Of a stretch of DNA of 64,000 nucleotides, positions 7,924 through 16,773 are shown piece after piece (the first letter of the stretch is position 1; each line of letters starts with the position of its first letter). The notes beneath the pieces were generated by a model. It had not been told where the DNA came from, did no database searches, and saw only the letters and a list, made by a program, of their open reading frames with translations. Origin of the DNA: JANOBD01 sp031411495 (GTDB lineage Bacteria > Planctomycetota > Phycisphaerae > Tepidisphaerales > Tepidisphaeraceae); contig JANOBD010000236.1 of NCBI GenBank assembly GCA_031411495.1, forward strand, positions 61,786 to 125,785, in the 5' to 3' direction. Both the position numbers and the translations under genes were made by a program.

Positions 7924-8982
7924 GTGTTTCTTGATTCACTGCTGAGTCTGTTCAGCGTCGATATGGGCATCGACCTGGGCACGTGTAACACCCTTGTATG
8001 CATCAAGGGTGAGGGCATTGTGCTGAACGAACCCAGCGTGGTCGCGGTGCGCAAGGGCTCCAACAAGGTGCTTCAGAACGGCAATGCCGTCGGTCTGGTC
8101 GCCAAGGAAATGCTCGGCAAGACGCCGGAGTCGATCGTCGCCATCCGCCCGATGAAGGAAGGCGTGATCAGCGATTTCGAGATCACGCAGGCGATGTTGA
8201 AGTACTTCATCCGCCGGGCGAATGGCCGCCGGCGATTCATTCCGCCGCGCGTGGTGATCGCGATTCCCTCCGGCATCACGGCGGTCGAGCGACGCGCCGT
8301 CCTCGAAAGCGCCATCCGTGCCGGGGCGCGAAAAGTCTACCTCCTCCAGGAACCTATGGCCGCCGCGATCGGCGCCGGCCTGCCCGTGACCGAGCCGACG
8401 GCGAGCATGATCGTCGACATCGGCGGCGGAACGACCGAGGTCGCCATCATCTCCCTCGCCGACATCTCCGTCTGCAATTCCGTCCGCATTGCCGGCGATG
8501 ACTTCGACGAGGCGATCACCCATCACATGAAGCGGGCCTATAACATGGCGATCGGCGAGCAGATGTCCGAGCGCATCAAGATCGAGATCGGCTCGGCGAG
8601 TGCGTTCCCGAACGACAACGAACCCGTGATGGAAGTCCGCGGCCGCGACATCATCTCCGGCCTGCCCCGCCGCACGAACGTCACGGCAGGCGAAATCCGC
8701 GAAGCGCTTCAGGAGCCGGTGACGCAGATCGTCGACGCGATCACGCGTACGCTCGAAGCCGCAGAGGCCGAACTCGCAGCCGACCTGGTCGAGAACGGCA
8801 TCACGATGGCGGGCGGAAGCTCGATGCTGCGCGGACTCTCAACCGTCATCTCCAACGCGACGGGCCTGGATGTGCGGCTCGCCGAAGACCCGCTCACCTG
8901 CGTCGCCCGCGGCACGAGCGTTTATCTCGAGAATCTGGATCTCTGGAAAGACACGCTCGAGAGCGACTCGGACGAAGACTGA
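7924..8982 (+). CDS. mreB: MreB rod-shape actin homologue
   Basis: 352 residues from GTG at 7924 with GGAG ten bases upstream; the frame is open back to 7828 but those residues do not resemble MreB. Actin-fold nucleotide motifs are present: MGIDLGTCNTLV (phosphate 1), VDIGGGTTEVAIIS (phosphate 2) and the adenosine motif MAGGSSMLRGL. MreB filaments guide lateral wall synthesis at the inner membrane. There is no mreC, mreD or pbp2 beside it, unlike the usual mre operon. An imperfect hairpin without T-run follows at about 9004-9021, facing the convergent methyltransferase gene. Confidence 0.95.
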   Translation: MFLDSLLSLFSVDMGIDLGTCNTLVCIKGEGIVLNEPSVVAVRKGSNKVLQNGNAVGLVAKEMLGKTPESIVAIRPMKEGVISDFEITQAMLKYFIRRANGRRRFIPPRVVIAIPSGITAVERRAVLESAIRAGARKVYLLQEPMAAAIGAGLPVTEPTASMIVDIGGGTTEVAIISLADISVCNSVRIAGDDFDEAITHHMKRAYNMAIGEQMSERIKIEIGSASAFPNDNEPVMEVRGRDIISGLPRRTNVTAGEIREALQEPVTQIVDAITRTLEAAEAELAADLVENGITMAGGSSMLRGLSTVISNATGLDVRLAEDPLTCVARGTSVYLENLDLWKDTLESDSDED

Positions 8983-9035
8983 ATCGAGTGAGACTCGTCT
9001 TACGTCGAGCTTCCCGGCTCGATCCGCCCGGAGCG

Positions 9036-9797
9036 TCATCGCGTCAGTTCGAACACGTTGATCGTGCGAGGGCCGCATGGGACCCGCGAGGTTTCCAGCG
9101 ACCAGCCGCGCGCGCGGATCCACTCGGGAAACACCTCCGCCTTGGGCCTTCCCGGTTCGCCGATGATCACCTTGCCGTCATCGGCAAGATGCTTCCGCAG
9201 GAACGGCTCGATGAACTCCCACTGCGGCAGCTCGTAGAGCACATCGGAGCCGACGATCAGGTCAAACTGCTTGCCCAAGTCGTCCTTCTGCCAGTCGCAC
9301 TTTCGGACATCGCATCGGCCGGGCCATTGCAGTGCGTTGAGCTTGGCGAAGAGCAGGGCGGCGGTTTCGACGTCGACGAGCGTGACGCGCGCCCCCAGGA
9401 CCGCCATCGCCATGCCGGCCAGCCCCATGCCGCAGCCGAGGTCGAGCGTCTGTCGGTTCGCGATCGGCGCGTTCCTGTCGCGTGCGAGCAGGTACCCGGC
9501 GACGCCCAGCGCGCTCTCCCATACCGCCGCCCAGTAAGGCATCCGCAGCTGGCGTTTGAGGACATGGCCGCGCCGCGCGAGGGTTTCCTGCCGACAGATT
9601 TCGTTGAGCACCGCGTCCGGGTCGGCGACGCGCGTGAAGGTGAATCGATGTGGCCCGAGCGTGATCGGTTCGTCGAGGGTCCTGAACTCGCGCCGGATTC
9701 GCGCGAGGAGTCGGGCGTGCTCGGTCGAGCGCCCGTGCGGAACCCAGCGGGGGGGCGCGGTGTGAAAGTCTGAACTCGGAGTCTCCGGAGAACGCAT
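9036..9797 (-). CDS. class I SAM-dependent methyltransferase (family 16-like)
   Basis: 253 residues. The SAM motif is LDLGCGMGLAG near residue 95, with the acidic ribose-binding residue in VTLVDVE. The upstream segment MPYWAAVWESALGVAGYL matches methyltransferase family 16 (lysine or small-molecule methyltransferases), and DLIVGSDVLYELPQW is the post-motif signature. Substrate unknown. It converges on mreB and is divergent from the small lipoprotein gene at 9839. ATG at 9797 has no strong ribosome site. Confidence 0.75.
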   Translation of the reverse strand: MRSPETPSSDFHTAPPRWVPHGRSTEHARLLARIRREFRTLDEPITLGPHRFTFTRVADPDAVLNEICRQETLARRGHVLKRQLRMPYWAAVWESALGVAGYLLARDRNAPIANRQTLDLGCGMGLAGMAMAVLGARVTLVDVETAALLFAKLNALQWPGRCDVRKCDWQKDDLGKQFDLIVGSDVLYELPQWEFIEPFLRKHLADDGKVIIGEPGRPKAEVFPEWIRARGWSLETSRVPCGPRTINVFELTR

Positions 9798-9838
9798 GCG
9801 CGTGACACATCGTCGGCAGGAAAGTAATCTTGTCCACC

Positions 9839-10087
9839 ATGCGAGCTTCGAAACGGATGCGAAGAAACCTCATGGCCATCGGATTGGCACTTTCAGCGGG
9901 CGGGATGGTCGGCTGCCAGTCCAACGAGCTGGAAACCGGCTACAAGTTCAGCCGTCTGGGCCGAGCCACCCCCCTTCAGCGCCGCGCTTACTACGCCGGA
10001 CCGTTTTCGCCGGAAGCACGCGAGGCGATGATGGACGGCAACGGCGAGGCGACCGGTGCCGTACGGCGGCCTCGGCCGGGCATGTAG
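9839..10087 (+). CDS. small lipoprotein
   Basis: 82 residues from ATG at 9839 (a TTG at 9830 is better spaced from AGGAAA and cannot be excluded). A basic n-region (ASKRMRRN), a short hydrophobic stretch and the lipobox GGMVGC predict lipidation at the cysteine by Lgt and cleavage by LspA. The mature part is about 55 residues, polar, without a known domain. Position relative to the divergent methyltransferase suggests a shared promoter region. Function unknown. Confidence 0.6.
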   Translation: MRASKRMRRNLMAIGLALSAGGMVGCQSNELETGYKFSRLGRATPLQRRAYYAGPFSPEAREAMMDGNGEATGAVRRPRPGM

Positions 10088-10189
10088 GCGACGTATGACG
10101 AACATGCGAGGGTTCTCGGACAAACCCGATGGGACGTTGCCATCGGAATCTTTGAACGATGGCGTGACGAGAGGGCATATCATAGGGAA

Positions 10190-10870
10190 GTGACTGACTG
10201 CCCGCCGATCAATCCCGATGAGTTTGTTGCGGTAATGTCCCCATTGCTGCAACGGCAGGACGTCCACGCAACCATCTGCGTGATCCACCGCAAGTGGACG
10301 ATGTCACAGGTCGTCGAACTGCTCGACACCGACCATCTCGATGCCAAACGCGTGGCCGCCCTCGTACTGAGCCTGATCGGCACCGACTCCTGCCTCGAAG
10401 TGCTTTCCCGTCAACTGCAACATCCCGACCGCTGCCTGAGCCAGATGGCCGAGCACGCCATGTGGTCGATTTGGGTCCGGATCGGCAACGACGAAGCGAA
10501 GCGCCACTTCGCGCGAGGGTCGACCGCCGCCTCGAATTGTGATCTGGCCGGTGCGATCCGCCATTTCACCAGAGCCACCGAAGCCGATCCCGGTTTTGCC
10601 GAGGCGTACAACCAACGCGCAATGATCTACTACCTTCAGGAGCGATTCGAAGAGAGCTTGCGTGACTGTGTTTCCGCCACCCAGCGGATGCCGCTTCATT
10701 TCGGCGCCTTCGCGGGGGCCGGACATTGCCACGCGTCGCTGGGAAACACCGCCGAGGCGATCGCGTGCTACGAGCGGGCCAAGCGGATCAACCCGCATCT
10801 CGAGTGCGTCGACGAGCTGATCTCCGAACTGCGAGAAGCCGAGTCGACCCAAATGAAGCTCGATTCGTGA
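10190..10870 (+). CDS. HEAT-repeat plus TPR protein
   Basis: 226 residues, cytoplasmic. The first 100 residues look like two or three HEAT-type helical pairs (DAKRVAALVLSLIGTDSCLEVL). From about 110 there are three TPR units, recognisable by AIRHFTRATEADPGFAEAYNQRA, YYLQERFEESLRDCVSAT and GNTAEAIACYERAKRINP spacing. Such proteins are scaffolds for protein contacts. GTG at 10190 follows AGGGAA too closely for normal spacing; TATCAT at 10178-10183 raises the possibility of a leaderless start. No partner can be named. Confidence 0.7.
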   Translation: MTDCPPINPDEFVAVMSPLLQRQDVHATICVIHRKWTMSQVVELLDTDHLDAKRVAALVLSLIGTDSCLEVLSRQLQHPDRCLSQMAEHAMWSIWVRIGNDEAKRHFARGSTAASNCDLAGAIRHFTRATEADPGFAEAYNQRAMIYYLQERFEESLRDCVSATQRMPLHFGAFAGAGHCHASLGNTAEAIACYERAKRINPHLECVDELISELREAESTQMKLDS

Positions 10871-10958
10871 TCGCGCGCGTGCCGCTGCGTCGACGAATCC
10901 TCTTTCGTGCTGCGATGATTGCTGGCGGGTACCCGAATTGGCCGATGCATGAGTTGCC

Positions 10959-11474
10959 ATGGCCACTCGCTCCAGGAAGACACGGATCTCGAAGAAGAAG
11001 AGGAACTCCAACGCGTTCGAACTCACGCGGCTCAAGCTGCTGTACGGACTGTCGGGTGCCTTCACGCTGTGTGTGGCCGGGCTGCTGCTGGCGCGGCCGG
11101 CGCCGCTGGCCGGCACCCAGAACCCGTCCGCGCTCGCGGCCCAAAGCCAGGACCCGCTCGACTCGGCCATCCAGGCCGATCGAGGGATCGACCCCGCCGC
11201 GTGGAGGACGATCGCCATCGAGCGGTGCGACTCACTCGTCGGCTCGGTCTTCCATTTCGCGATCCTGCCGCAATCTTCTGGCGATCAGATCGCCATCTCC
11301 GCGGAATGGAGCCGACAGGTGAGCTTCTCCAGTTCGCCCGGCGAGCTCCGCATTGCGCTCATCAGCGCCGATCCTGCGATTCGGCCGGAAGAAGAAAAGA
11401 CGATTCGCCTGCTCGTCGATCGGTTGCGGAATCGGCTCCGGATCGAGGAATCGAGCGTCGTTTGGCGGTCCTGA
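10959..11474 (+). CDS. membrane-anchored protein resembling a degenerate peptidoglycan amidase (Amidase_2/PGRP fold)
   Basis: 171 residues. A basic N-terminus (RSRKTRISKKKR) and one transmembrane helix (about 25-46) give a single-pass inner-membrane anchor. The periplasmic part reads in the same order as planctomycete N-acetylmuramoyl-L-alanine amidases: WRTIAIERC where active enzymes have a WRxIVIHHS-type strand, FHFAIL where they have YHFVI, GDQIAISAEWSRQ for the next strands, and a last helix EEEKTIRLLVDRLRNR. The first zinc histidine pair is replaced by ER, so it is probably inactive and may bind wall fragments. The homology is my inference by eye. Confidence 0.45.
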   Translation: MATRSRKTRISKKKRNSNAFELTRLKLLYGLSGAFTLCVAGLLLARPAPLAGTQNPSALAAQSQDPLDSAIQADRGIDPAAWRTIAIERCDSLVGSVFHFAILPQSSGDQIAISAEWSRQVSFSSSPGELRIALISADPAIRPEEEKTIRLLVDRLRNRLRIEESSVVWRS

Positions 11475-11809
11475 GCGGCGCCGCGTCGACCTGCCGTTTT
11501 GAACCGGCTGCGAATTCCACGATTGCCGCCCCAGAATCGATTCAATTCCCGTATCTTGAATCGCAGCCGAGTTTTGCCTAGGGTGTGCAAGTCACGGTTA
11601 GCGCCGACATTGGCGCTCGATCTCGCGTCGAACCAGGCGCGCGATCGGCGGGAAGTTCTTCCGCTAGCTCTGTACGACAATTTGACGTCAAGCTTGTCTT
11701 GCGGGCCTGTCTTTCATCGATGCATTTTTGTCATCGGCCACGCAAGATTCCTGAAACATGCGGTACCACCGGCCGCAGTTTCTGACCCCAGTTTCCGGTG
11801 GGTGATTAC
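11475..11809. other. 335-base gap before the kinase gene
   Basis: No open frame with a start and ribosome site was found. The only structure noted is a 10-base palindrome TTGACGTCAA at 11682-11691, a possible regulator site. A promoter for the kinase must lie here but no hexamer pair stands out. Confidence 0.4.
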
Positions 11810-12745
11810 ATGGCCGAAAAACTCCTGCATTACGAACTGCAGCAGCAGATCGGCGTCGGCGCGCGCAGCACGATCTGGCGGGCGCTGGATACGAAGACCG
11901 GCCGAACCGTCGCCCTCAAGCACGTTCTGCGCAAGGAAGACAAGGACATCCGGTTCATCGAGCAGATGGAGGCGGAGTACGAACTCTGCAAGAACTTCAC
12001 CCACCCGAACCTGCGCCGCGCGCTCGACCTGAAGATCATGCGGACGATTCTTCGCCGCGTGACTGAAGCCGTGATGGTGATGGAATACATCGAGGCGATA
12101 CCGCTCGACGTTCAGCAGCCTCCCGACACCGCTTCAACCCTCGACACCTTCGTCCAGGCGGCCGAAGGCCTGAAGGCGATGCACACGCTCGGCTACATCC
12201 ATTGCGACATCAAGCCCAACAACATCCTTCGCTCCAATACCGGCCAGGTGAAAGTCATCGACTACGGCCAGAGCTGTCCGGCCGGCACGGTGAAGGAACG
12301 CATCCAGGGCACGCCTGACTACATCGCGCCCGAACAGGTCAACCGCAAGCCGGTTACCGTGCAGACGGATGTTTTCAACCTCGGCGCGACGCTCTACTGG
12401 GCGCTCACCGGCCGGCACATCCCGACGCTTTACACGGTTCAGAAGAAGGGCAGCGGCAATTCGTTGTTGTCGGATGAGCTCTTCGACGCCCCGATCCAGC
12501 TCAACCCGCTGGTGCCGCCGGTGGTAAGCGAGATGGTGATGCAGTGCGTTTCGACGATGCCGAAGAAGCGTCCGGAAAACATGGACGCGATGATCCACAA
12601 GCTGACGATCGGCCTGCACATCCTGGAGCGCAAGAAGGACCCGGACGCGATCAAGGCCGCCGCCGCCGCGCTCAATGACGACACGGCCGTGGGCATCGCG
12701 CCGCCGCCTCCGCCGCCGGGGTCGTCTTCTTCGCAGAACAAGTGA
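11810..12745 (+). CDS. soluble Hanks-type Ser/Thr protein kinase with Pro-rich tail
   Basis: 311 residues. Glycine loop IGVGARSTIW at 14-23, ATP lysine 37 (VALKHV), catalytic loop HCDIKPNN at 131-138 (Asp133, Lys135 and Asn138 kept, Arg of HRD replaced by Cys), magnesium motif DYG at 151-153 instead of DFG, and GTPDYIAPEQ in the activation segment. Ends with a low-complexity PPPPPPG/SSSS tail. No transmembrane helix or PASTA domain, so it is cytoplasmic. The HCD form is that of a non-RD kinase, which usually does not need activation-loop phosphorylation. Substrate unknown. GTG at 11798 is an alternative start. Confidence 0.88.
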   Translation: MAEKLLHYELQQQIGVGARSTIWRALDTKTGRTVALKHVLRKEDKDIRFIEQMEAEYELCKNFTHPNLRRALDLKIMRTILRRVTEAVMVMEYIEAIPLDVQQPPDTASTLDTFVQAAEGLKAMHTLGYIHCDIKPNNILRSNTGQVKVIDYGQSCPAGTVKERIQGTPDYIAPEQVNRKPVTVQTDVFNLGATLYWALTGRHIPTLYTVQKKGSGNSLLSDELFDAPIQLNPLVPPVVSEMVMQCVSTMPKKRPENMDAMIHKLTIGLHILERKKDPDAIKAAAAALNDDTAVGIAPPPPPPGSSSSQNK

Positions 12746-12756
12746 CAAACGTTAAA

Positions 12757-12902
12757 CACGAAGCCACGAAGTCACAAAGGTGGTCCTCGGAGCGCGTCAC
12801 TCGGACGGCTATTTTTTGATGGCAATTAACATTTTATCGATCGAATGATTCTGTGTTTCCAAAACAGTCGCCTGAGCGAAGTTGCGACTTCGTGGCTTCG
12901 TG
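12757..12902. repeat. long-loop inverted repeat between convergent genes
   Basis: A 17-base arm (12757-12773, CACGAAGCCACGAAGTC) is exactly complementary to 12886-12902, with about 112 bases between. Further CTTCGTGG copies continue the right arm. The repeat lies between the convergent kinase and lnt genes and could end transcription from both sides. Confidence 0.7.
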
Positions 12903-12912
12903 GCTTCGTGGT

Positions 12913-14595
12913 TCAAATCGATTTGAATTCGCGGTTGCCGCGATTCGGGCCACCGAACAGGCTCCATGCGCCCACAGCAGCCAATCCGACGACACATCCC
13001 CACGCGAACACGTCGCCGAAGCGCGTGTAGAGCGACAGGCGCGCATCCATCTGGATCGATCCCACAAGCACGCCTTCGGTGAATGGCGCGAGCGATTGCT
13101 CCACCCGTCCGCTCGAATCGATGAAAGCGCTCGGGCCGGTGTTGCTGACGCGCGCGGTGGGGACGCGGTTTTCGATCGAGCGGAAGATCGCGATCTGCAG
13201 GTGCTGTGCCTTTTCGATCGCGTCGAACCAGCCGTCGTTGGAGATGTTGAGGATCAGGTCGGCCCGCTTCGCCGACGTGACTGGCTCGGGCGCGAAAAAG
13301 CTTCGCGTGAGCGGGGCGAGGGTGTCTTCGAAACAGATCGGCGTGACGACGCGAATCCCATCGATGCTGAACACGGTTCGCTCCGCCGCCGGCGTGAGTC
13401 GATAGCCGCTGGCGTACGACGCCGTCGCGAAACGCGTCATGATGCGGTGCAGGAATGATTCGGTCTCCTGGAACGGCAGATACTCTGCAAAGGGAACCAG
13501 GCGAATCTTGTCGTAACGGCCGGCGAGTTCGCGGTCGGGCGAGATGACGTACACGCTGTTGCGGATGTCGGTCGCCCGGCGACGGCCCAGTTCGCCCTGG
13601 AATCCGCCGACGTAGTAGCCGCCGGTGACGATGCTCGCCTTGCGGTCGCTCGCGATGTTGCCGACCTGCGCGAGCGTCTTGTCGAAGAACGCCGATGCGC
13701 CCAGGCCCGGCTCGGTCCGCGCTTCGATGTTGAAGGGCGGCATCGTCGTCTCCGGCCAGGCGATGATCCGCGCGTCGATGTTCGCCGAGTGGGCAAGCAG
13801 GTAGTCGATCTCCTCCTGCTGCGTCACCGGTTTCTCGCCATCGGCCCGGTGGATGTGGTTCGATTGAACCAGCGCGATGGTCGGGCCGTTCGACGTTGTC
13901 GGGGGCTTGCGTGTTTCGCGGAGAAAGCCATAGCCGCAGAGCAGGACCGTCGCGATGGCGGCCAGCGCGCCGGCGGAAAGGGCACGTTTGCGGTCGAGCC
14001 ACAGTCGAAGCGCGGCCGCGTTGAGCAGCACCAGCCACGCCGTCACGCCCGCCACGCCGGTGACGTCGGCGATCTGGCACATCAACAGCACCGGCGACTG
14101 CGAGTGGCCGAACTGCAGCCACGGGAAGCCGCCCAGCACGGTGCAGCGGAGTTGCTCGGTGCCGGTCCAGATGGCCGCCGTCGCAAGCGCGTGCGCGACT
14201 GGGCCGAAGTGGCGGATGCGGTGAACCAGCGCGGCCGCGAGCATCCAGTAGCAGCTCATCATCAGGCAGACGACGACATAGCCGCCGTGGGTCGCGCCGT
14301 AGAGCCAGTGAAAGCCGATCGCGAAGAAGAAGATTCCCGCGACAAAGCCGAGAGCCGCGGCGCGGCGCGTCCGGCGAATCAATTGAATCCGCCACAGCAG
14401 CGGCACCAGGCCGATCCACGCGAGATAGAACTGCCCGAAGGGGGCGATGGTCAGCGCAAGCAATGTCGCGGAGAGCAGCGCGACGCCGAGATCGATCGCG
14501 GCCGCTCGGAGAATCGACGATCGTCCGTTCGGCATCGTCGGGCCGACGTCAGTGGCGGGGCCGGACGACGAAGGGGGCGAGGCGCGGTGATGCAT
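12913..14595 (-). CDS. lnt: apolipoprotein N-acyltransferase
   Basis: 560 residues. Six or more hydrophobic helices fill residues 30-225, followed by a periplasmic nitrilase-fold domain. The catalytic triad is visible: Glu282 (WPETTMP), Lys363 (RYDKIRLVPF) and Cys421 (TPICFED); Glu371 in FAEYLPF is the further conserved acid. It transfers the third acyl chain to the N-terminal cysteine of lipoproteins, such as those encoded at 9839 and 50025. ATG at 14595 and ATG at 14535 both lack a clear ribosome site. Confidence 0.93.
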   Translation of the reverse strand: MHHRASPPSSSGPATDVGPTMPNGRSSILRAAAIDLGVALLSATLLALTIAPFGQFYLAWIGLVPLLWRIQLIRRTRRAAALGFVAGIFFFAIGFHWLYGATHGGYVVVCLMMSCYWMLAAALVHRIRHFGPVAHALATAAIWTGTEQLRCTVLGGFPWLQFGHSQSPVLLMCQIADVTGVAGVTAWLVLLNAAALRLWLDRKRALSAGALAAIATVLLCGYGFLRETRKPPTTSNGPTIALVQSNHIHRADGEKPVTQQEEIDYLLAHSANIDARIIAWPETTMPPFNIEARTEPGLGASAFFDKTLAQVGNIASDRKASIVTGGYYVGGFQGELGRRRATDIRNSVYVISPDRELAGRYDKIRLVPFAEYLPFQETESFLHRIMTRFATASYASGYRLTPAAERTVFSIDGIRVVTPICFEDTLAPLTRSFFAPEPVTSAKRADLILNISNDGWFDAIEKAQHLQIAIFRSIENRVPTARVSNTGPSAFIDSSGRVEQSLAPFTEGVLVGSIQMDARLSLYTRFGDVFAWGCVVGLAAVGAWSLFGGPNRGNREFKSI

Positions 14596-14661
14596 CGCGT
14601 GAAACGGTATCGCGGAAATGTGGGATGTCGATTGCCCGAAGGCGAATTATGCCGACGCGGT

Positions 14662-15528
14662 TCACGGAGCGAAGAGGAGCTTGGCACCGAAGTAGTCAAT
14701 TTTCAACTGACGAAGGTCCTTGTTCAACGTCGTGCCCGGGTCGGTGGTTGCCTGTTGCGCGACGAGAGTGCGCTTGTCGGCCCACTGCCGATACTCGACA
14801 TGCGAATCGCCGAAGGAAAGGACCGTGCCCTTCTTGTGGTACAGGCCGACCGTATCGCCCCACGCGTTGTTTAACGTATGAAACATCAGGAAAGAGCCGG
14901 CGTTGAATCGTCGTCCCGTCGCGGGATCGACACGCGGGTCATTCTCTTCGATAAAGACCAGGCGATCGGGCTTCACCTGTGAAAGTTTTTTGAAGTAATA
15001 GTTCGGCGGATAGTAAGTCCCGGAGCCGTTCATCAGAGAAGAGATCGAGTAGCTTCGGTAGATGTCGTCGTCGGTCGAGGCGGGGCAGCGATAGGTGGCT
15101 GCGGCGGGGGCGTATTTCCAAAGTGCGCCCGAACGAACAGACGCTTCGGTGCCGTTCGCAGGATCTCCGATCACGTCGATGACCCATCCATCGGGAAGCG
15201 CGAGCTGCGATGGCGCCGATGCGCCGTACAGAGTGACGGGATAGACGCCAGCTGCACTGGTTTCGGCATAGGGTAGAACGCCGTGGTTGTCGTTCGCATA
15301 GAGCACCCACGCCGTCGCGAGTTGCTTGACGTTGGCCATGCACGCGGTGACTTGCGCCTGTTGCCGTGCCTTGTTCAGCGCAGGCAGCAGGACCGAGATG
15401 AGGACCGCGATGATTCCGATCACCACGAGCAGTTCGACGAGAGTGAACCCGCACGCGTTGGTTCGCGCTGTGGCAGCGCGTGCGGCCCTTTGAGCCGGAA
15501 CGGCAGACCGATGGGAAAAACGAGGCAT
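14662..15528 (-). CDS. stand-alone type II pseudopilin-like protein (H-x9-DG type)
   Basis: 288 residues. GGAG lies eight bases before ATG at 15528, so the upstream extension to 15624 is discarded. A basic leader ends at G before FTLVELLVVIGIIAVLIS, the class III prepilin cleavage and methylation site with Glu5. The remainder resembles the expanded planctomycete family with C-terminal GDSHVEYRQW (an H-x9-DG-like strand, with His in LYHKKGTVLSFGDSH). Processing needs a prepilin peptidase encoded elsewhere. These proteins occur in dozens of copies in related genomes, and their role is not established. Confidence 0.82.
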   Translation of the reverse strand: MPRFSHRSAVPAQRAARAATARTNACGFTLVELLVVIGIIAVLISVLLPALNKARQQAQVTACMANVKQLATAWVLYANDNHGVLPYAETSAAGVYPVTLYGASAPSQLALPDGWVIDVIGDPANGTEASVRSGALWKYAPAAATYRCPASTDDDIYRSYSISSLMNGSGTYYPPNYYFKKLSQVKPDRLVFIEENDPRVDPATGRRFNAGSFLMFHTLNNAWGDTVGLYHKKGTVLSFGDSHVEYRQWADKRTLVAQQATTDPGTTLNKDLRQLKIDYFGAKLLFAP

Positions 15529-15724
15529 GATGAATCTCCAATGTCGGGCGAGGGCAATCGTGCTTAAGTGCTGCCGAACGATCAAGTTGCCTTCCGCCAA
15601 GGCGATCGCTACCGCAATGATCATAGCCTACCGTGGGTTTGCAAAGAGCCTATATCATCTTTCGGACGACAATGTTTGTATTCCGGCCATTTGCACCGGT
15701 GCGTCGGGCGGCGCGCGCCTGCCG
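15529..15724. other. intergenic
   Basis: 196 bases between the AraC gene stop and the pseudopilin start, holding the pseudopilin ribosome site. No hairpin or repeat was noticed. Confidence 0.4.
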
Positions 15725-16699
15725 TCATCGTCGGCCGGCGATGAACTCCGTGCCGCCGCTGGCGCGAAACTCCGTCGGCGTCTTCCCACAGACCCGGCCA
15801 AAGAGCGTCGTGAAGTAATGCGGATCGGGATATCCCACCGCCCGCGCCACCTGTTTCACCGAGAGCTTGCGCTCCACCAGCAACTGGCACGCCAGCGCCA
15901 ATCGCTCGTTCGTAATGAACTCCAGCAGCGACTTGCCCGTCTGCTGCCGGAAAAGACGCGTCAGGTGCCTTTCGCTTAAGTTCACCTGGGCGGCGATGTC
16001 GGCGATCTCCAGCTTGCTGGCCAGGTGATAGCGGATGTAGCGAATCGTATCGTTAATGACGGGTTCCCCGACGTTGGACTCGATGAGCGGCAGATCCTCC
16101 GCCACGTGGGCGGTGGTGGAGATCTCGCGGGCGGTCTCCACGATGAGCCGCTCGAAGAGGCCCCGCGCGATATTCTGATAGCCCGGCCGCCTGAACGTGA
16201 TTTCCCTGCTCAGGGCAAGAACGATGGGATCCAGCACGGCGCCGCACGAGACGACTTTCGTGGTCGACTCGATGAACTCGCCGATGAGCGCGTCGAGGCG
16301 CCTGTCGCCGGTGGGCGCGTGTGCGCCTTCGCGGACCAGCGTGAATGCCCAGAATTGGATGCGCATCACCTGGTTTTTGCCCGAGACGATCTCGTGGATC
16401 TCGCCGGGTCGGGCGATGAAAACGTCGCCGGCGGAAATGGGGTAGGTGGTTCCCTCGTTGGTGTAGGTTCCACCCCCCGAGAAGCAGTAACACACCTCAA
16501 AGAACGCGTGCGCGTGCTCGTAATTCCGCCACCAGTTCCGAGCGATAATGCCCCAGTAGACGGCATGCGCGTGATACGAGCCGACCTGAAGCTTCATCGA
16601 AAGCCGGCACAAGTCCGCGAAGTTGTCGCGGAGTTTTTCGTCCGCCGCGAACTGTTCCTTTTTCGCAAGTTTGGCCCGTCGATCCGGCATGGCAGGCAT
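15725..16699 (-). CDS. AraC-family transcriptional regulator
   Basis: 324 residues from ATG at 16699 (ATG at 16690 also possible). The frame extends upstream to a TTG at 16726, but that codon lies inside the terminator hairpin of the preceding gene and is rejected. The N-terminal cupin (about 55-150) contains HAHAFFEVCYCFSGGGTY and AGDVFIARPGEIHEI, a sugar-binding beta-barrel pattern. The C-terminal hundred residues form the double helix-turn-helix, with LEIADIAAQVNLSERHLTRLF and SVKQVARAVGYPDPHYFTTLF. It probably senses a carbohydrate and controls nearby genes such as the 16774-25537 cluster; this link is inferred from position. Confidence 0.88.
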   Translation of the reverse strand: MPAMPDRRAKLAKKEQFAADEKLRDNFADLCRLSMKLQVGSYHAHAVYWGIIARNWWRNYEHAHAFFEVCYCFSGGGTYTNEGTTYPISAGDVFIARPGEIHEIVSGKNQVMRIQFWAFTLVREGAHAPTGDRRLDALIGEFIESTTKVVSCGAVLDPIVLALSREITFRRPGYQNIARGLFERLIVETAREISTTAHVAEDLPLIESNVGEPVINDTIRYIRYHLASKLEIADIAAQVNLSERHLTRLFRQQTGKSLLEFITNERLALACQLLVERKLSVKQVARAVGYPDPHYFTTLFGRVCGKTPTEFRASGGTEFIAGRR

Positions 16700-16708
16700 C
16701 GGAGCATG

Positions 16709-16744
16709 AAAAAAGTCGGCATGCAACGTTTCCGCTGCATGCCG
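16709..16744 (-). terminator. rho-independent terminator of the PEP-CTERM gene
   Basis: Nine-base arms CGGCATGCA (16717-16725) and TGCATGCCG (16736-16744) with a ten-base loop. Read on the minus strand it is followed by six T (16709-16714). It lies 30 bases after the stop at 16774 and directly before the AraC gene. Confidence 0.85.
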
Positions 16745-16773
16745 ATGGTTTCCAGGTCAACAAACCGATCCGA

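Noticed and set aside
16724..16726. TTG start for the AraC gene
   Set aside because: The codon lies inside the terminator stem of the upstream gene; ATG 16699 or 16690 fits better.
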